DNA of 64,000 bases from Mycobacterium sp. NBC_00419. Its GTDB lineage: Bacteria > Actinomycetota > Actinomycetes > Mycobacteriales > Mycobacteriaceae. The notes below the pieces were generated by a model that was not told where the DNA came from, searched no databases, and saw nothing but the letters and a program-made list of their open reading frames with translations. The stretch covers positions 2,666,001 to 2,730,000 of the forward strand of contig NZ_CP107931.1 in NCBI RefSeq assembly GCF_036023875.1, given 5' to 3'. The position numbers and the translations under genes are program-made. Below are positions 9,943 to 18,326 of this stretch, in pieces (position 1 is the stretch's first letter; each line of letters begins with the position of its first letter).

Positions 9943-10209
9943 TCAGAAGGTGGGAACGAACACGCCGTTGACCCACACACCCCAGTGATTCCAGCCCTCG
10001 TCCCACACCTGCTTGTTGCCGGCCGCCCAGGCCGGCGCAACCGGCTGCGGGGGTGCCCAGGCCGGCGGGGTGCCGACCTCGGGGCCTGCTGGCGGTGCGG
10101 GCGGAGGCGGCGCCATGTCGGCGGATGCCGTGCCGAGTCCGGCTCCCATCGCGCCTGCGGTCAATGCGCCGGCGACTGCCGCGCCGGCCAGGATTTCCTT
10201 CAACCTCAT
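9943..10209 (-). CDS. Small secreted proline-rich mycobacterial protein
   Basis: 88 residues. The signal peptide (MRLKEILAGAAVAGALTAGAM... ending at TASA) is followed by a proline-rich stretch (APPPPAPPAGPEVG) and a tryptophan-rich tail with VWDEGWNHWGVWVNG. The mature part is about 58 residues. No catalytic motif is visible; similar short exported proteins are common in mycobacteria. TTGGAG about 10 bases before the ATG is a usable ribosome binding site. Confidence 0.7.
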   Translation of the reverse strand: MRLKEILAGAAVAGALTAGAMGAGLGTASADMAPPPPAPPAGPEVGTPPAWAPPQPVAPAWAAGNKQVWDEGWNHWGVWVNGVFVPTF

Positions 10210-10311
10210 GGGTACGAAACTCCAATCTGGGTCGTCCGATACTGGTCAGAACAAGTAATAGCCAGATCTGCGATCGGTAAACCGCCGGTGACGCGCTTGC
10301 TCCGGAGGGCG

Positions 10312-10331
10312 TGGTATCACTTTGATACCAT
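10312..10331 (+). promoter_or_regulatory. Palindromic operator overlapping the leaderless promoter of the RHH/Doc module
   Basis: TGGTATCA (10312-10319) CTT TGATACCA (10323-10330) is a perfect 8-bp inverted repeat with a 3-base spacer. Its right arm contains the -10 hexamer TACCAT (10326-10331), which ends 6 bases before the ATG at 10338. Binding by the antitoxin here would block the promoter directly, the usual autoregulation of toxin-antitoxin operons. Confidence 0.65.
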
Positions 10332-10337
10332 CGGCAT

Positions 10338-10541
10338 ATGGCTATGACCTTGCGTTTGACCGACGAGCAGGACCGTGCTCTCACCCTGCTGGCAGAGGCG
10401 GACGGGGTCAGTAAACAGGAGGCCGCCTGTCGGGCGATCGTTGACGCGGCCGCCCGTCGCACTCACGATGCACAGGTGCGAGAACTCTCCGCCCGGGGCC
10501 GCACACGCTACGCAGACCTGCTCGACCGCCTGTCGCAGTGA
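10338..10541 (+). CDS. Ribbon-helix-helix antitoxin of a Doc-type module
   Basis: 67 residues. The N-terminus MAMTLRLTDEQDRALTLLAE followed by GVSKQEAACRAIVDAAAR is a typical ribbon-helix-helix (CopG/Arc) DNA-binding domain. The C-terminal tail (REL..RGRTRYADLLDRLSQ) would contact the toxin. Its stop overlaps the toxin start as GTGA (10538-10541). The gene is probably leaderless and autoregulated through the palindrome at 10312-10330. Confidence 0.85.
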   Translation: MAMTLRLTDEQDRALTLLAEADGVSKQEAACRAIVDAAARRTHDAQVRELSARGRTRYADLLDRLSQ

Positions 10542-10933
10542 GCATCGTCTACCTGTCGCTGGAGGATCTGCTCGCCCTCGCCGACGATCTCGGCTGTCTG
10601 CACGTCCGGGACATCGGGTTGCTCGACTCGGCTGCCCATCGACCTGCGTCCTCGCCATTCGGCGCCGACGCTTACGCCGGAGTTCACGAGAAGGCGGCCG
10701 TTCTCCTGGAGTCCATCGTCCGCAACCAGCCGCTGGTCGACGGCAACAAGCGCCTCGGCTGGCTTGCGACCTACGTGTTCTACGAGATGAACGAATACGA
10801 GCTCGAGGCGCCCGACGACGACGCCTACGACTTGATCGTCGAACTGGCCTCTGGCGCGGCCGACTTCCACAGGGCCGCAGCGGTGTTGGCGCTGTGGACC
10901 GGAGGCCGCGGTGAGAACCGCAGAGTCAGATGA
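10538..10933 (+). CDS. Doc/Fic-family toxin with altered catalytic motif
   Basis: 131 residues. Doc proteins phosphorylate elongation factor Tu, using a Fic-type motif H-x-F-x-D-x-N-K-R. Here the motif reads QPLVDGNKR: Asp68, Gly69, Asn70, Lys71 and Arg72 are kept, but the catalytic histidine position is Gln64 (codon cag, one base from a His codon). The following helix LGWLATYVFYEMN is normal, so the fold looks intact. Coupled to the RHH antitoxin by GTGA. It may be an inactive or altered toxin, or part of a Gln-bearing subfamily. The 3' end overlaps the convergent RES gene by 8 bases. Confidence 0.8.
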   Translation: MSIVYLSLEDLLALADDLGCLHVRDIGLLDSAAHRPASSPFGADAYAGVHEKAAVLLESIVRNQPLVDGNKRLGWLATYVFYEMNEYELEAPDDDAYDLIVELASGAADFHRAAAVLALWTGGRGENRRVR

Positions 10934-11588
10934 GCAGGTATCCGAGGCGTTGGGCGGCGGGCGCTAGGCGGTTGGTCAAGGCGGGGTGGTCGAGCGGCAG
11001 CGAGAGTTCGGGCCTAGGCGGCATCGCCGTCTTGGCAGGCAAGAACAGGGCCAAGCAGACGCGACCGGCGTAGCGGCTGTTGTAGCGGATGCCGTCGACT
11101 TCGGGGAAGGCGGCCGCGGTCGCGCGCGCCCATCTCTGAGTGATCGCGTGTGGCGCTGTTGACACCGCGTAGGTGCCGCCGACACGGGTGATCCAGGCAC
11201 CATCGCTGTCGGTGGCAACGTCGAGAACTGTCAACGGGCGCGTGAAAGACAGCGCGGTCAAATAGGGCCTGTTGCGGTGTCGATCGATCACCCGGTCGGT
11301 TTGGAACAGCTCGCCGAGGGCGGCGTCGGGAGTCGAGGCCCCGTACCACACCCCCTTCGTAAGGTCTTCGCCTTGGGGCAGCCGATGAGGATCAAAGCGA
11401 AGCACCGGACCAAATGTCCGAAACCCGTTCCACGGCAGCACATGCGCACCCTCGGTGAAGTGGGCGCGCCACCACACCTCGCCAGGACCGACCACGCGGG
11501 TCTCGCCGTCTTGAAAACCCAGGCCGCGCAGTGTTGCCGGATCCGGGGGATCGGGCAACATGTCCGCGTCGTTCAACGGCCTGCCCAC
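10926..11588 (-). CDS. RES-domain toxin (NAD+-consuming type)
   Basis: 220 residues from GTG 11588. The RES family triad is visible: Arg41 in VWWRAHF, Glu93 in ALGELFQ and Ser171 in IRYNSRYAGRVCLALF. Characterised members such as MbcT degrade NAD+ by phosphorolysis or hydrolysis. The start overlaps the last 16 bases of the upstream antitoxin gene, so the two are coupled. All key residues appear intact, in contrast to the neighbouring Doc-like toxin. Confidence 0.85.
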   Translation of the reverse strand: MGRPLNDADMLPDPPDPATLRGLGFQDGETRVVGPGEVWWRAHFTEGAHVLPWNGFRTFGPVLRFDPHRLPQGEDLTKGVWYGASTPDAALGELFQTDRVIDRHRNRPYLTALSFTRPLTVLDVATDSDGAWITRVGGTYAVSTAPHAITQRWARATAAAFPEVDGIRYNSRYAGRVCLALFLPAKTAMPPRPELSLPLDHPALTNRLAPAAQRLGYLLI

Positions 11589-12163
11589 TCGCCCCTGTCA
11601 ACCAGGCGCAGTACCGGCTCGACGGCGCCGCCGCTGCTGAGCCAGTCGCGCACACTGCGGGGTTGCCCACCGATAGTCAGGTCCTCCTGCGGAGTCAGCA
11701 AAAAGCCTGCCACCGCCGTCGGGTGTAGATCGATCGGCAATGCGGACAACACCTGGTCAAGCCCGCGGACCTGTTTGAGGACTTCTCGGCCCTCCGTGGT
11801 CACAAGGTCGAACTGAATCACCGGAAAAACCCAGGCGCCGTTGTCCTCGATCGCCCACAGCGAACGCGCCAGGCGGCGTTGCCGGACCCGGGACTCGTTG
11901 ACCCCCAAACCCGCGGCAACCGCCGCGGCAGAATAAGCGGTATTGATCAGCCGGGCCATGTGCCCGATCACATCGACGGCGATCTCGGTGTAGGCGTCGG
12001 GATCTTCGACGAAGCCGGCGTCGTCCAACAGCTGGGCTTCCGCCGCAGTCAACGACGCCGCCCACGGGCGGTGCGCCGGCAGCGTCTTCAGCGCAGCAAT
12101 CAAATCCGACCGACTCAGGCTGAACCGGTCCTGCAGCAGCTGGTCTAGCTCATCGACAGCCAT
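11573..12163 (-). CDS. RES-partner antitoxin, helix-turn-helix type
   Basis: 196 residues from ATG 12163, with GAGGAG upstream. The mid-region AVAAGLGVNESRVRQRRLARSLWAIE reads as a helix-turn-helix, followed by GAWVFPVIQFD. The C-terminal half (LTPQEDLTIGGQPRSVRDWLSSGG) resembles the toxin-binding segment of RES partners. As the first gene of the pair it probably neutralises and autoregulates the RES toxin. Similarity to the shorter Xre/DUF2384 antitoxins is only partial. Confidence 0.75.
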   Translation of the reverse strand: MAVDELDQLLQDRFSLSRSDLIAALKTLPAHRPWAASLTAAEAQLLDDAGFVEDPDAYTEIAVDVIGHMARLINTAYSAAAVAAGLGVNESRVRQRRLARSLWAIEDNGAWVFPVIQFDLVTTEGREVLKQVRGLDQVLSALPIDLHPTAVAGFLLTPQEDLTIGGQPRSVRDWLSSGGAVEPVLRLVDRGEWAGR

Positions 12164-12178
12164 CAGAACTCCTCAGTG

Positions 12179-12210
12179 TAACGGTCGCTAACGACAGCAT
12201 ACTACCGTTA
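12179..12210 (-). promoter_or_regulatory. Putative operator/promoter of the RES module
   Basis: TAACGGT (12179-12185) and ACCGTTA (12204-12210) form a perfect 7-bp inverted repeat with an 18-base spacer. The spacer contains a minus-strand TANNNT hexamer (TAGTAT, 12203-12198). This layout would let the antitoxin bridge the -10 region. Confidence 0.45.
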
Positions 12211-12260
12211 ATGCGCCGGTTGCTGAGGGCCGGAACGACGAGGAAACCGCTGCCCGCGTC

Positions 12261-13076
12261 TTAGTCGGCACCCATCGCGGATTCGATGGCTTGGGCCATC
12301 AAGCCGACCGCGTCGTTGCGGTCCATCGCCGCCAGCAGCTGACCGACGCCCCGCAACTGCTCACCGACGAGCACAGTGGGCCCGTTGGCGAGGTTGTCGA
12401 ACGCGGCCGCGATCACACCCTCGACCCTGTCGGTGTCCGGCGGCGGCTCGTCGAGTGAGGCCAGCCTGCCGCGCTCGTGTTCGAGCTTGCGCAGCGCGGG
12501 GGTGTCGGTTTTGCCCAGGATCAGGCCGATCACGTCGACTCCCTTGGGGTGCAGCTCGCTCCACAGTGCTTCGGCGAACACCATGTCGAAGGCCTTCGTC
12601 GCGCCGTAGGCCACCATGTTGGGTCCGCCGAGGAAGCCGGCTCCCGATCCCAGGATGACGATCCCGCCGCTGCCCCGCTCGACCATCGCCGGGGCGAAGT
12701 GGTGGCACAGCTGCATCGGCACCACACAGTTGCGCTGAACCATGGCCTCGGCGGCGGCCAGCGAGTTCGATAGGAACGGACTGAAAGCCGGGTCGGCGCC
12801 CGCGCAGTACACCAGAAAGCCGACTGCCAGATACGTGGTGGTTGCTGCGACCGCGGCGGCAGCCCCCGGCTCGGCAAGATCGATTGCCAGCGTGCGTGTT
12901 TCGACGCCGTGCCTCTCCCGTATTCCGGCGGCGACGTCGTCGAGCACGGCCTGGCGCCGGGCCAGTAACACCACGTTGACACCCCGGGCTGCCAGTTCGT
13001 CGGCGAAAGCGGCGCCCACTCCGTCGGAGGCGCCGGCCACCAGCGCCCACGGCCCGTACTGTTCAGCGAAGTCCAT
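12261..13076 (-). CDS. Short-chain dehydrogenase/reductase
   Basis: 271 residues from ATG 13076. Classical SDR features: cofactor loop VAGASDGVGAAFA, ARR after the second strand (suggesting NADP), the catalytic Ser in ILGSGAG and YGATKAF (Tyr and Lys). The C-terminus extends beyond the Rossmann core. It starts 2 bases after the NTF2-like gene, so both are in one transcript. The pairing with an aromatic-dioxygenase-small-subunit-like fold suggests a catabolic step, but the substrate is not evident. Confidence 0.82.
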   Translation of the reverse strand: MDFAEQYGPWALVAGASDGVGAAFADELAARGVNVVLLARRQAVLDDVAAGIRERHGVETRTLAIDLAEPGAAAAVAATTTYLAVGFLVYCAGADPAFSPFLSNSLAAAEAMVQRNCVVPMQLCHHFAPAMVERGSGGIVILGSGAGFLGGPNMVAYGATKAFDMVFAEALWSELHPKGVDVIGLILGKTDTPALRKLEHERGRLASLDEPPPDTDRVEGVIAAAFDNLANGPTVLVGEQLRGVGQLLAAMDRNDAVGLMAQAIESAMGAD

Positions 13077-13078
13077 TG

Positions 13079-13495
13079 CTACCCCTTGTCCCGGAACGCG
13101 ATACGCACCGAGGTGAAGACTCGCCGGGCGATGCGCCAGCCGTCGTCGGTGCGGACGATCTCGTCGTCGTAGAAGCCAGATGCGTTGACACCAGATGCGT
13201 TGTCTGCGGCCATCACCCACACGTCGACGTAGCTGCGGGTGGTCGCCCGGTCGCCATCGACGTCGATCACCTGATTGGTGATGCGGTGCAACAGGTGCCC
13301 CGCCCCGGCGTGGGCGACATCCATGAACTCGGTGATGGCCTCGACGCCATCCCACACCCCGATCTCGCCGTAGTCGCAGTGGCAGTCCGGGGTGAACACG
13401 GTGCGAAACAGTGGCCAGTCCCGGCGGTCGATTCCGGTGGCGTAGCGAATCAGCAGGTCCGAGATATCCTGCCGGTCTTGCTGTTCGGTCGTCAC
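13079..13495 (-). CDS. NTF2/SnoaL-like protein
   Basis: 138 residues from GTG 13495. This start is supported by TACGGT (13508-13503, minus strand) ending 7 bases upstream (leaderless); an in-frame GTG at 13504 lies inside that hexamer region. The fold is the SnoaL/aromatic-ring-hydroxylase small-subunit cone: RQDISDLLIRYATGIDRRDW, the FTPDCHCDYG strand, then WRIARRVFTSVRI at the end. Such proteins are isomerases, dehydratases or hydroxylase subunits; none can be chosen here. Co-transcribed with the SDR. Confidence 0.72.
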   Translation of the reverse strand: MTTEQQDRQDISDLLIRYATGIDRRDWPLFRTVFTPDCHCDYGEIGVWDGVEAITEFMDVAHAGAGHLLHRITNQVIDVDGDRATTRSYVDVWVMAADNASGVNASGFYDDEIVRTDDGWRIARRVFTSVRIAFRDKG

Positions 13496-13535
13496 GGGTG
13501 TCACCGTACTCGACCTGCGGCCGGGCGGAGCCGGA

Positions 13536-14360
13536 TCAGCCGGCGGTCAGCGCGACCGTCGACGCCGACGGGGCAACGGCACTCATCACCAGGTTGTACA
13601 GCGGCCCGCCCCAGGCGTGGGTGCCACTCACGGCGGGCGCGTACGCGGTGTGGATCGCGATCGCGGTGTCGGACACCGCGGCGGTGTCGGAGTCGTAGTC
13701 GCACACCGGGTCGCCGACGTCGCAGACGCTGACCGTGCGCGCGCCGATGGCCGGCGGGAGCATCGAGGTGTTGGTCGAGGCGAGCAGTGAGTGCTCCTGG
13801 GCGACTCCCTTGCCGCGGCTCGGGGCGAGCGTCGTCGAACCGAGGTTGACGGTGGTGTCGACGGGCAGCCGGTCGCCGTCGGCGATCAACAACGCGGCGG
13901 CCACCCGCGGGTCACCGGCGAGGTCGTAGAGATTTCGGTGCACGACCATCGCGCCCTGCGAATACCCGGCCAGCACGACCTTGGTGTCAGGGCACCGCTC
14001 GGTGAAGGCTGTGAACTGCTTGGCGACGGCGTCAGTTCCGTCGCCCACACTGCCGAGGAAGTCCAGCCACCCGCCCAGACCGCCCTCGAGCGGGACGGCC
14101 GCGGCCGGGTACTGCACGGCCTCGGCGTCGATGGTGCGTCCGCTGGCGAGCAATTCGCCTCGCAGCTGCTGGTAGGACTGGTACACCACGTCGCCCATGC
14201 CGCCGTTGGCGGCGACGCCTGCTCCGTCGCGCTGCCCCGATCCGGCGGCGCCGATCCAGTGGTAGTCGGCGCACGACGAGGCGGCGGCAGCGGTACCGGT
14301 GGCCAGCCCGGCCACCCCGATCGCGGCCGCCAGCACTGCCGGGGCCAAACGGCTGAACAC
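13536..14360 (-). CDS. Cutinase family secreted esterase
   Basis: 274 residues from GTG 14360, preceded by GGGAGGG. Signal peptide to about residue 27. Serine hydrolase triad: Ser134 in LAGYSQGAMV, Asp in SVCDVGDPVCDYD and His in IAIHTAY. Two pairs of cysteines match the cutinase disulfides. Mycobacterial cutinase-like proteins hydrolyse lipid and polyester substrates outside the cell. It sits between the NTF2-like gene and the LuxR regulator on the same strand. Confidence 0.87.
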   Translation of the reverse strand: MFSRLAPAVLAAAIGVAGLATGTAAAASSCADYHWIGAAGSGQRDGAGVAANGGMGDVVYQSYQQLRGELLASGRTIDAEAVQYPAAAVPLEGGLGGWLDFLGSVGDGTDAVAKQFTAFTERCPDTKVVLAGYSQGAMVVHRNLYDLAGDPRVAAALLIADGDRLPVDTTVNLGSTTLAPSRGKGVAQEHSLLASTNTSMLPPAIGARTVSVCDVGDPVCDYDSDTAAVSDTAIAIHTAYAPAVSGTHAWGGPLYNLVMSAVAPSASTVALTAG

Positions 14361-14414
14361 GATGAAATCCCTCCCATATGGTCAGGAGGTTGATCGTGAC
14401 GAGAGCGCCGGGCG

Positions 14415-15701
14415 TTACCTTCCGGTGCCGTGCACCTCGGTGAGCCGCATGTACCGGAACACCGCTTCGGCGCGGTTGGAGGCCTTCAACTTTCGCAGGA
14501 TGTGCTTGACGTGACTCTTGACGGTGCCCTCGGCGATCACCAGATGGGTGGCGATCGCACCGTTGCTCTTACCTTCCGCCATCAGCGACACCACTTCGAT
14601 CTCGCGGCGCGACAGCAGCGACTCGATGGGGGAATCGGCGGCCAGCGAGGCGGCCACCGGCGGCGCCGTGTTGTGCCCGCCCGACGATGACAGCGACCGG
14701 CCGAACGTCGTACGGGCCGTACACAGGTCGTCGGCGGCACTGGCCACGTTGCGCGCCATACGCTGAATCTCGTTGCGCGCATGACGAAGTCGCTCACTGA
14801 GGACGGTGCGCTGGTATGCGTAGCCGAAGCCCTCGGCGAACATCCACAGGATGGCCAGGTCGTCATCGTCGACGTGGCGATGGCTGCTGTAGCAGTCGGC
14901 GTGCAGCAGACCGATGACCCGGCCCTCCGGCATGATCGGGGCCGCCACGTAGGACCGTGACAGCGAGGCCGCGCCGATGGCCGCGTTGATCCGGGGATCA
15001 TGCTCGGCATCGCGGACCAGTACCGGTGCGCGCCGCCGCATCACCTCGCTTTCGACGACCATGTGGTCGATGTGCAGCGGGTGGGCTTGGCCGACCCTGG
15101 CGATCTCGCTGGCCCATTCGGGGTCGGACTTGACGTGCACGCCTTCCACCCACCATGTCGAGTCCTCGACCCGGGAGATGATGGCGCGGTCGAACCCGCA
15201 CCGGCACAACTCCGCGAGCGCCCGCTCGAGCATCTGCTGGGTCGACTCGATACCGTGCAGCCGCGACAGCGCGCTGCGCACTGCGGCGTAGCGCTCGTCC
15301 TTCTGTGTCGCGCGCGCCTCGGCCAGCTCGGTGCGCAGTCGGGTCACCTCGGACAGCGTCGCGACGATTTTGGCAGCGGCCGCTCGTCGGACAAGGTCAC
15401 CCCCGCTCGAGAGGCACTGGGTGAGCTGTTCACCGGCCGAGTCGAGGGCGGCTGCCAGGCTGGTGAAGTCGCGGTCGTCGAAGACGGCGACGGCGTCGCA
15501 CCCTGGCACCGTGGACACCGCGTCGAGCACAGCCATGACCCGGTCGCGCAGGTCGCGGTCCCGTAATGGCTCACCAACGAGGGACCATTCTTCGTGGTCG
15601 CGGGCGCGGATCGATCGGACCGGCGGGAGCGCGTGGACGCCACCGCCGTGGGGCCGGCTGTTGTAGGCGATCTCTGGGGTCTCGAGAGTGGCGACAGTCA
15701 C
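14415..15701 (-). CDS. GAF-domain LuxR-type transcriptional regulator
   Basis: 428 residues from GTG 15701, with TACCGT 7 bases upstream (likely leaderless). A long N-terminal region includes a helical linker, then a GAF-type sensor at about residues 150-310 (STQQMLERALAEL through GRVIGLLHADCYS). The C-terminal LuxR HTH at about 360-425 reads LSRREIEVVSLMAEGKSNGAIA, then GTVKSHVKHILRKL. No phosphoacceptor receiver domain, so it probably senses a small ligand. It may control the adjacent cutinase or catabolic genes. Confidence 0.83.
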   Translation of the reverse strand: MTVATLETPEIAYNSRPHGGGVHALPPVRSIRARDHEEWSLVGEPLRDRDLRDRVMAVLDAVSTVPGCDAVAVFDDRDFTSLAAALDSAGEQLTQCLSSGGDLVRRAAAAKIVATLSEVTRLRTELAEARATQKDERYAAVRSALSRLHGIESTQQMLERALAELCRCGFDRAIISRVEDSTWWVEGVHVKSDPEWASEIARVGQAHPLHIDHMVVESEVMRRRAPVLVRDAEHDPRINAAIGAASLSRSYVAAPIMPEGRVIGLLHADCYSSHRHVDDDDLAILWMFAEGFGYAYQRTVLSERLRHARNEIQRMARNVASAADDLCTARTTFGRSLSSSGGHNTAPPVAASLAADSPIESLLSRREIEVVSLMAEGKSNGAIATHLVIAEGTVKSHVKHILRKLKASNRAEAVFRYMRLTEVHGTGR

Positions 15702-15789
15702 ACTCCAGACGGTAGGGAGACGGCCGTTACTGCGACATGGAAGCGGCTTCCAAACTTGGCGGGGAACACTGGAACGTGCTCACATCCCG

Positions 15790-17070
15790 CTACCTGACGG
15801 GCGGCGAATCGGGCTGACCCGCGCTGGCCAATCCCCCCGGGCTGAGGTTCGCGCTTGCGTCGGCAAGGCGCAGCGCCACTTCCAACTCCAGCCGGCGGTC
15901 CGTCAGCGAGCGTCCGAGCAGGTCTTTTGCCTGCTGGACGCGGTACATCACGGTGTTCTGGTGCACACCCAGCCGCTCGGCGGCCCGGCCCCAGCTCATG
16001 TTCTCCTCGAAGAACACGATCAGGGTGGTGCGCAGCCGGCGGTTGCGCTCGGTATCCGGGCTGAGCTCGCCGAGCTCGTCTTTGACGAATCGGCCGGCGG
16101 CCGACAGGTCCTGGGTGAGCAGGGCATCCAGGGCCACGTCGCGGTGGTGGATGACCGTGCCCGCCGGCTGGCCCAGGACGCCGCTCATCCGGCGACCGTC
16201 ACGCGCCTGATGGTGGGACGCGACGAAGCCGTCCAGTCCGCGGGCCAGGCCGCCGACCGACGCGAGCAGCGGGGCGTCGACGCAGACGGTTTCCTGGGGC
16301 CGGTCGGTCACGGCGGGTCCGCTGATCCAGGCCCACACCGTCCCGGCGCCGGCGGGAACGACCAGCAACTCGATGCCCTTGAGCTGATGTGCGATAGCCG
16401 CGGCGGCGCGCTTGAGTGCCTGTAGCGGCGGTCTGTCCTGGCTGCGCGGATCGATCCAGACCATCATCGCGACATGTGACCGGTCGAGGTTGTAGCCCAG
16501 CGCCGCGCTCGTCGCCCGCAGGTCCATCGGGCGACCCGAGACCAGACCGAGGACCAGCTCGGCCCGCACGGAGTCGGCGCCGCGCGCCCACAGTTCACGC
16601 TCCCGCTGGTAGTGGTCGACGAGGTCTCCGGACACCTTCTCGCAGTAGCCGAACAGGTATTGGGAGGCGGCGCCGGCCAGCTGCCACTTGACGTCGTCTG
16701 GGGCGTCGAGCTCACTGACCGCGGTCCGCAGCGCCGCGTCGAACAAGCCCAGCCCGATCACGTAGCAGCGTGGGATCACCGCGACGGTGATTCCACGCTG
16801 GGCCAGGGTGGCCGCCCAGTTCAGGGATACCTCCGTCGGTGTCGCCGACGTCGGAGACTCCCCGGCGGCCAACGCCCGCAAGACGGCATGCACGTTGCTC
16901 AAGGCCGCGTCGACGGTCAGCTGCTCGACGTCTTTGTCCTTGGTGTCGTGCAGCTCGGCAATGACCTCCATGGCGCGCAGTCCGACGCGTTCACCCAAAC
17001 CGGTGACATCCATCGAACCCGCCAGCGACGCGAACTCCTGCGCCGATGTCCGAGTGAGGTCTGAAGCCAT
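15790..17070 (-). CDS. PucR/CdaR-type helix-turn-helix regulator
   Basis: 426 residues from ATG 17070 after GGGGAG. The C-terminal PucR HTH is clear: FFEENMSWGRAAERLGVHQ followed by NTVMYRVQQAKDLLG and LELEVALRL. The preceding part (about 170-330) resembles the GGDEF-like CdaR domain, and the N-terminus is a helical RsbRD-like region. Such regulators respond to aromatic, purine or other catabolites. It lies directly downstream of the Zn-alcohol dehydrogenase operon on the same strand, which makes a regulatory link plausible but unproven. Confidence 0.83.
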   Translation of the reverse strand: MASDLTRTSAQEFASLAGSMDVTGLGERVGLRAMEVIAELHDTKDKDVEQLTVDAALSNVHAVLRALAAGESPTSATPTEVSLNWAATLAQRGITVAVIPRCYVIGLGLFDAALRTAVSELDAPDDVKWQLAGAASQYLFGYCEKVSGDLVDHYQRERELWARGADSVRAELVLGLVSGRPMDLRATSAALGYNLDRSHVAMMVWIDPRSQDRPPLQALKRAAAAIAHQLKGIELLVVPAGAGTVWAWISGPAVTDRPQETVCVDAPLLASVGGLARGLDGFVASHHQARDGRRMSGVLGQPAGTVIHHRDVALDALLTQDLSAAGRFVKDELGELSPDTERNRRLRTTLIVFFEENMSWGRAAERLGVHQNTVMYRVQQAKDLLGRSLTDRRLELEVALRLADASANLSPGGLASAGQPDSPPVR

Positions 17071-17153
17071 CTACGCTCCCCACATGCGCGCCCCGAGGGG
17101 GCTGACGCTAGCACTCGCGCACCGCTGTCCTGGCCCGATCGGCCACGCCCCGA

Positions 17154-18302
17154 TCAATCGAAGACGACGACCGGTTTGATGACATCACCACGTGTCGACG
17201 CCTCGATGGCGTCGTTGATGGCAGAGAACGGGAAGGTCTCGATGAGGCGGTCGAACGGGAACTTGCCCTCCCGGTAGAGCCGGATCAATGCGGGCACGAA
17301 CGACTGCGGGTCGGCATCGCCCTCGATCACTCCGGACAGCCGCCGGCCCAGGAGTAGGTGGCCCTGGTCGATGGTGATGTCGTGCTGCAGACCCTGGAAT
17401 CCCACGGTGACGCAATGCCCCGGTGAGCTAAGGATTTCCAACGCCTGCCGGATCACCTGATTGGACCCGACCGCGTCCAGGGAGTGGTCGACTCCGGTGG
17501 GCACCGTGCTCATCACGTCCCAGACGAGGTCGCGGCTCGTCGCCGGGTTGAACGTGTGGGTGGCACCCAACTCCCGCGCGACCTCGAGCCGGGACTCGTT
17601 GATGTCGATGGCGATCACCGGATCACAGCCCAGAGCTTTGGCCGCCATCACCGCGGCCAGGCCGACTGCGCCCATGCCGAACACGGCAACGCTCTCGCCC
17701 GGGGCGGGGCGCAGCACGTTCATCACCGCACCGGCGCCGGTCTGCAGTCCGCAGCCCAACGGCCCCAACAGGTGCAACGGCAGGTCCTCGGGAACCTTGA
17801 CCGCGTTGTGGGCGCTGGCCACGGCCAGGCTGGCGAACGAGGACTGCCCGAACCAGTTGCCGTGCACGTCCTCCGCGCCGGCGTGCATCGTGACTGTGCC
17901 GTCTAGCCGTTCACCGAAGTAGTTCAGCGGGGCGAACAGATCGCAGTAGGCCGGGGTCTTCTTGCGGCAGGTGTCGCATTCGTCGCAGTAGGCGAAGCTC
18001 AGCACCACGTGATCGCCGGGAACCAGCGTCCGAACCCCCTGGCCGACGGCCACCACCACACCGGCACCTTCGTGGCCGAGGACGGCGGGCAGCGGCAAGG
18101 GCACCAGTCCCTGGGCCGCGGAGATGTCGGTGTGGCAGACGCCGACACCCGCGATCCGGACCAGGATCTCACCGTCGCACAGGTCCGCGATTTCGACGTC
18201 CTCCAGTGACAGCGGACTGCCCTCCTCGCGCAGGATCGCTGCGCGGGCGGTGACGGGTCGGGACGGGCTGTCGGCGTGGATGTCGGATGCGGTGTCAGTC
18301 AA
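17154..18302 (-). CDS. Zinc-dependent alcohol dehydrogenase (class III/aryl-alcohol type)
   Basis: 382 residues. The start is TTG 18302, with AGGAG about 7 bases upstream. Catalytic zinc ligands are in GVGVCHTD and LGHEGAG; structural zinc cysteines are in YCDECDTCRKKTPAYC. NAD-binding motif GMGAVGLAAV is followed by IAIDINESRL, whose Asp suggests NAD. It would oxidise the alcohol produced upstream in the pathway. Last gene of the ALDH-reductase-P450-SCP2-ADH operon. Confidence 0.87.
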   Translation of the reverse strand: MTDTASDIHADSPSRPVTARAAILREEGSPLSLEDVEIADLCDGEILVRIAGVGVCHTDISAAQGLVPLPLPAVLGHEGAGVVVAVGQGVRTLVPGDHVVLSFAYCDECDTCRKKTPAYCDLFAPLNYFGERLDGTVTMHAGAEDVHGNWFGQSSFASLAVASAHNAVKVPEDLPLHLLGPLGCGLQTGAGAVMNVLRPAPGESVAVFGMGAVGLAAVMAAKALGCDPVIAIDINESRLEVARELGATHTFNPATSRDLVWDVMSTVPTGVDHSLDAVGSNQVIRQALEILSSPGHCVTVGFQGLQHDITIDQGHLLLGRRLSGVIEGDADPQSFVPALIRLYREGKFPFDRLIETFPFSAINDAIEASTRGDVIKPVVVFD

Positions 18303-18326
18303 CGTCTTCTCCTGTCTGGGGCCGTG

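Noticed and set aside
12261-13355. Longer form of the SDR beginning near 13355
   Set aside because: The extra residues are a frame overlap with the NTF2-like gene and lack homology to SDRs; the ATG at 13076 gives a normal N-terminus.
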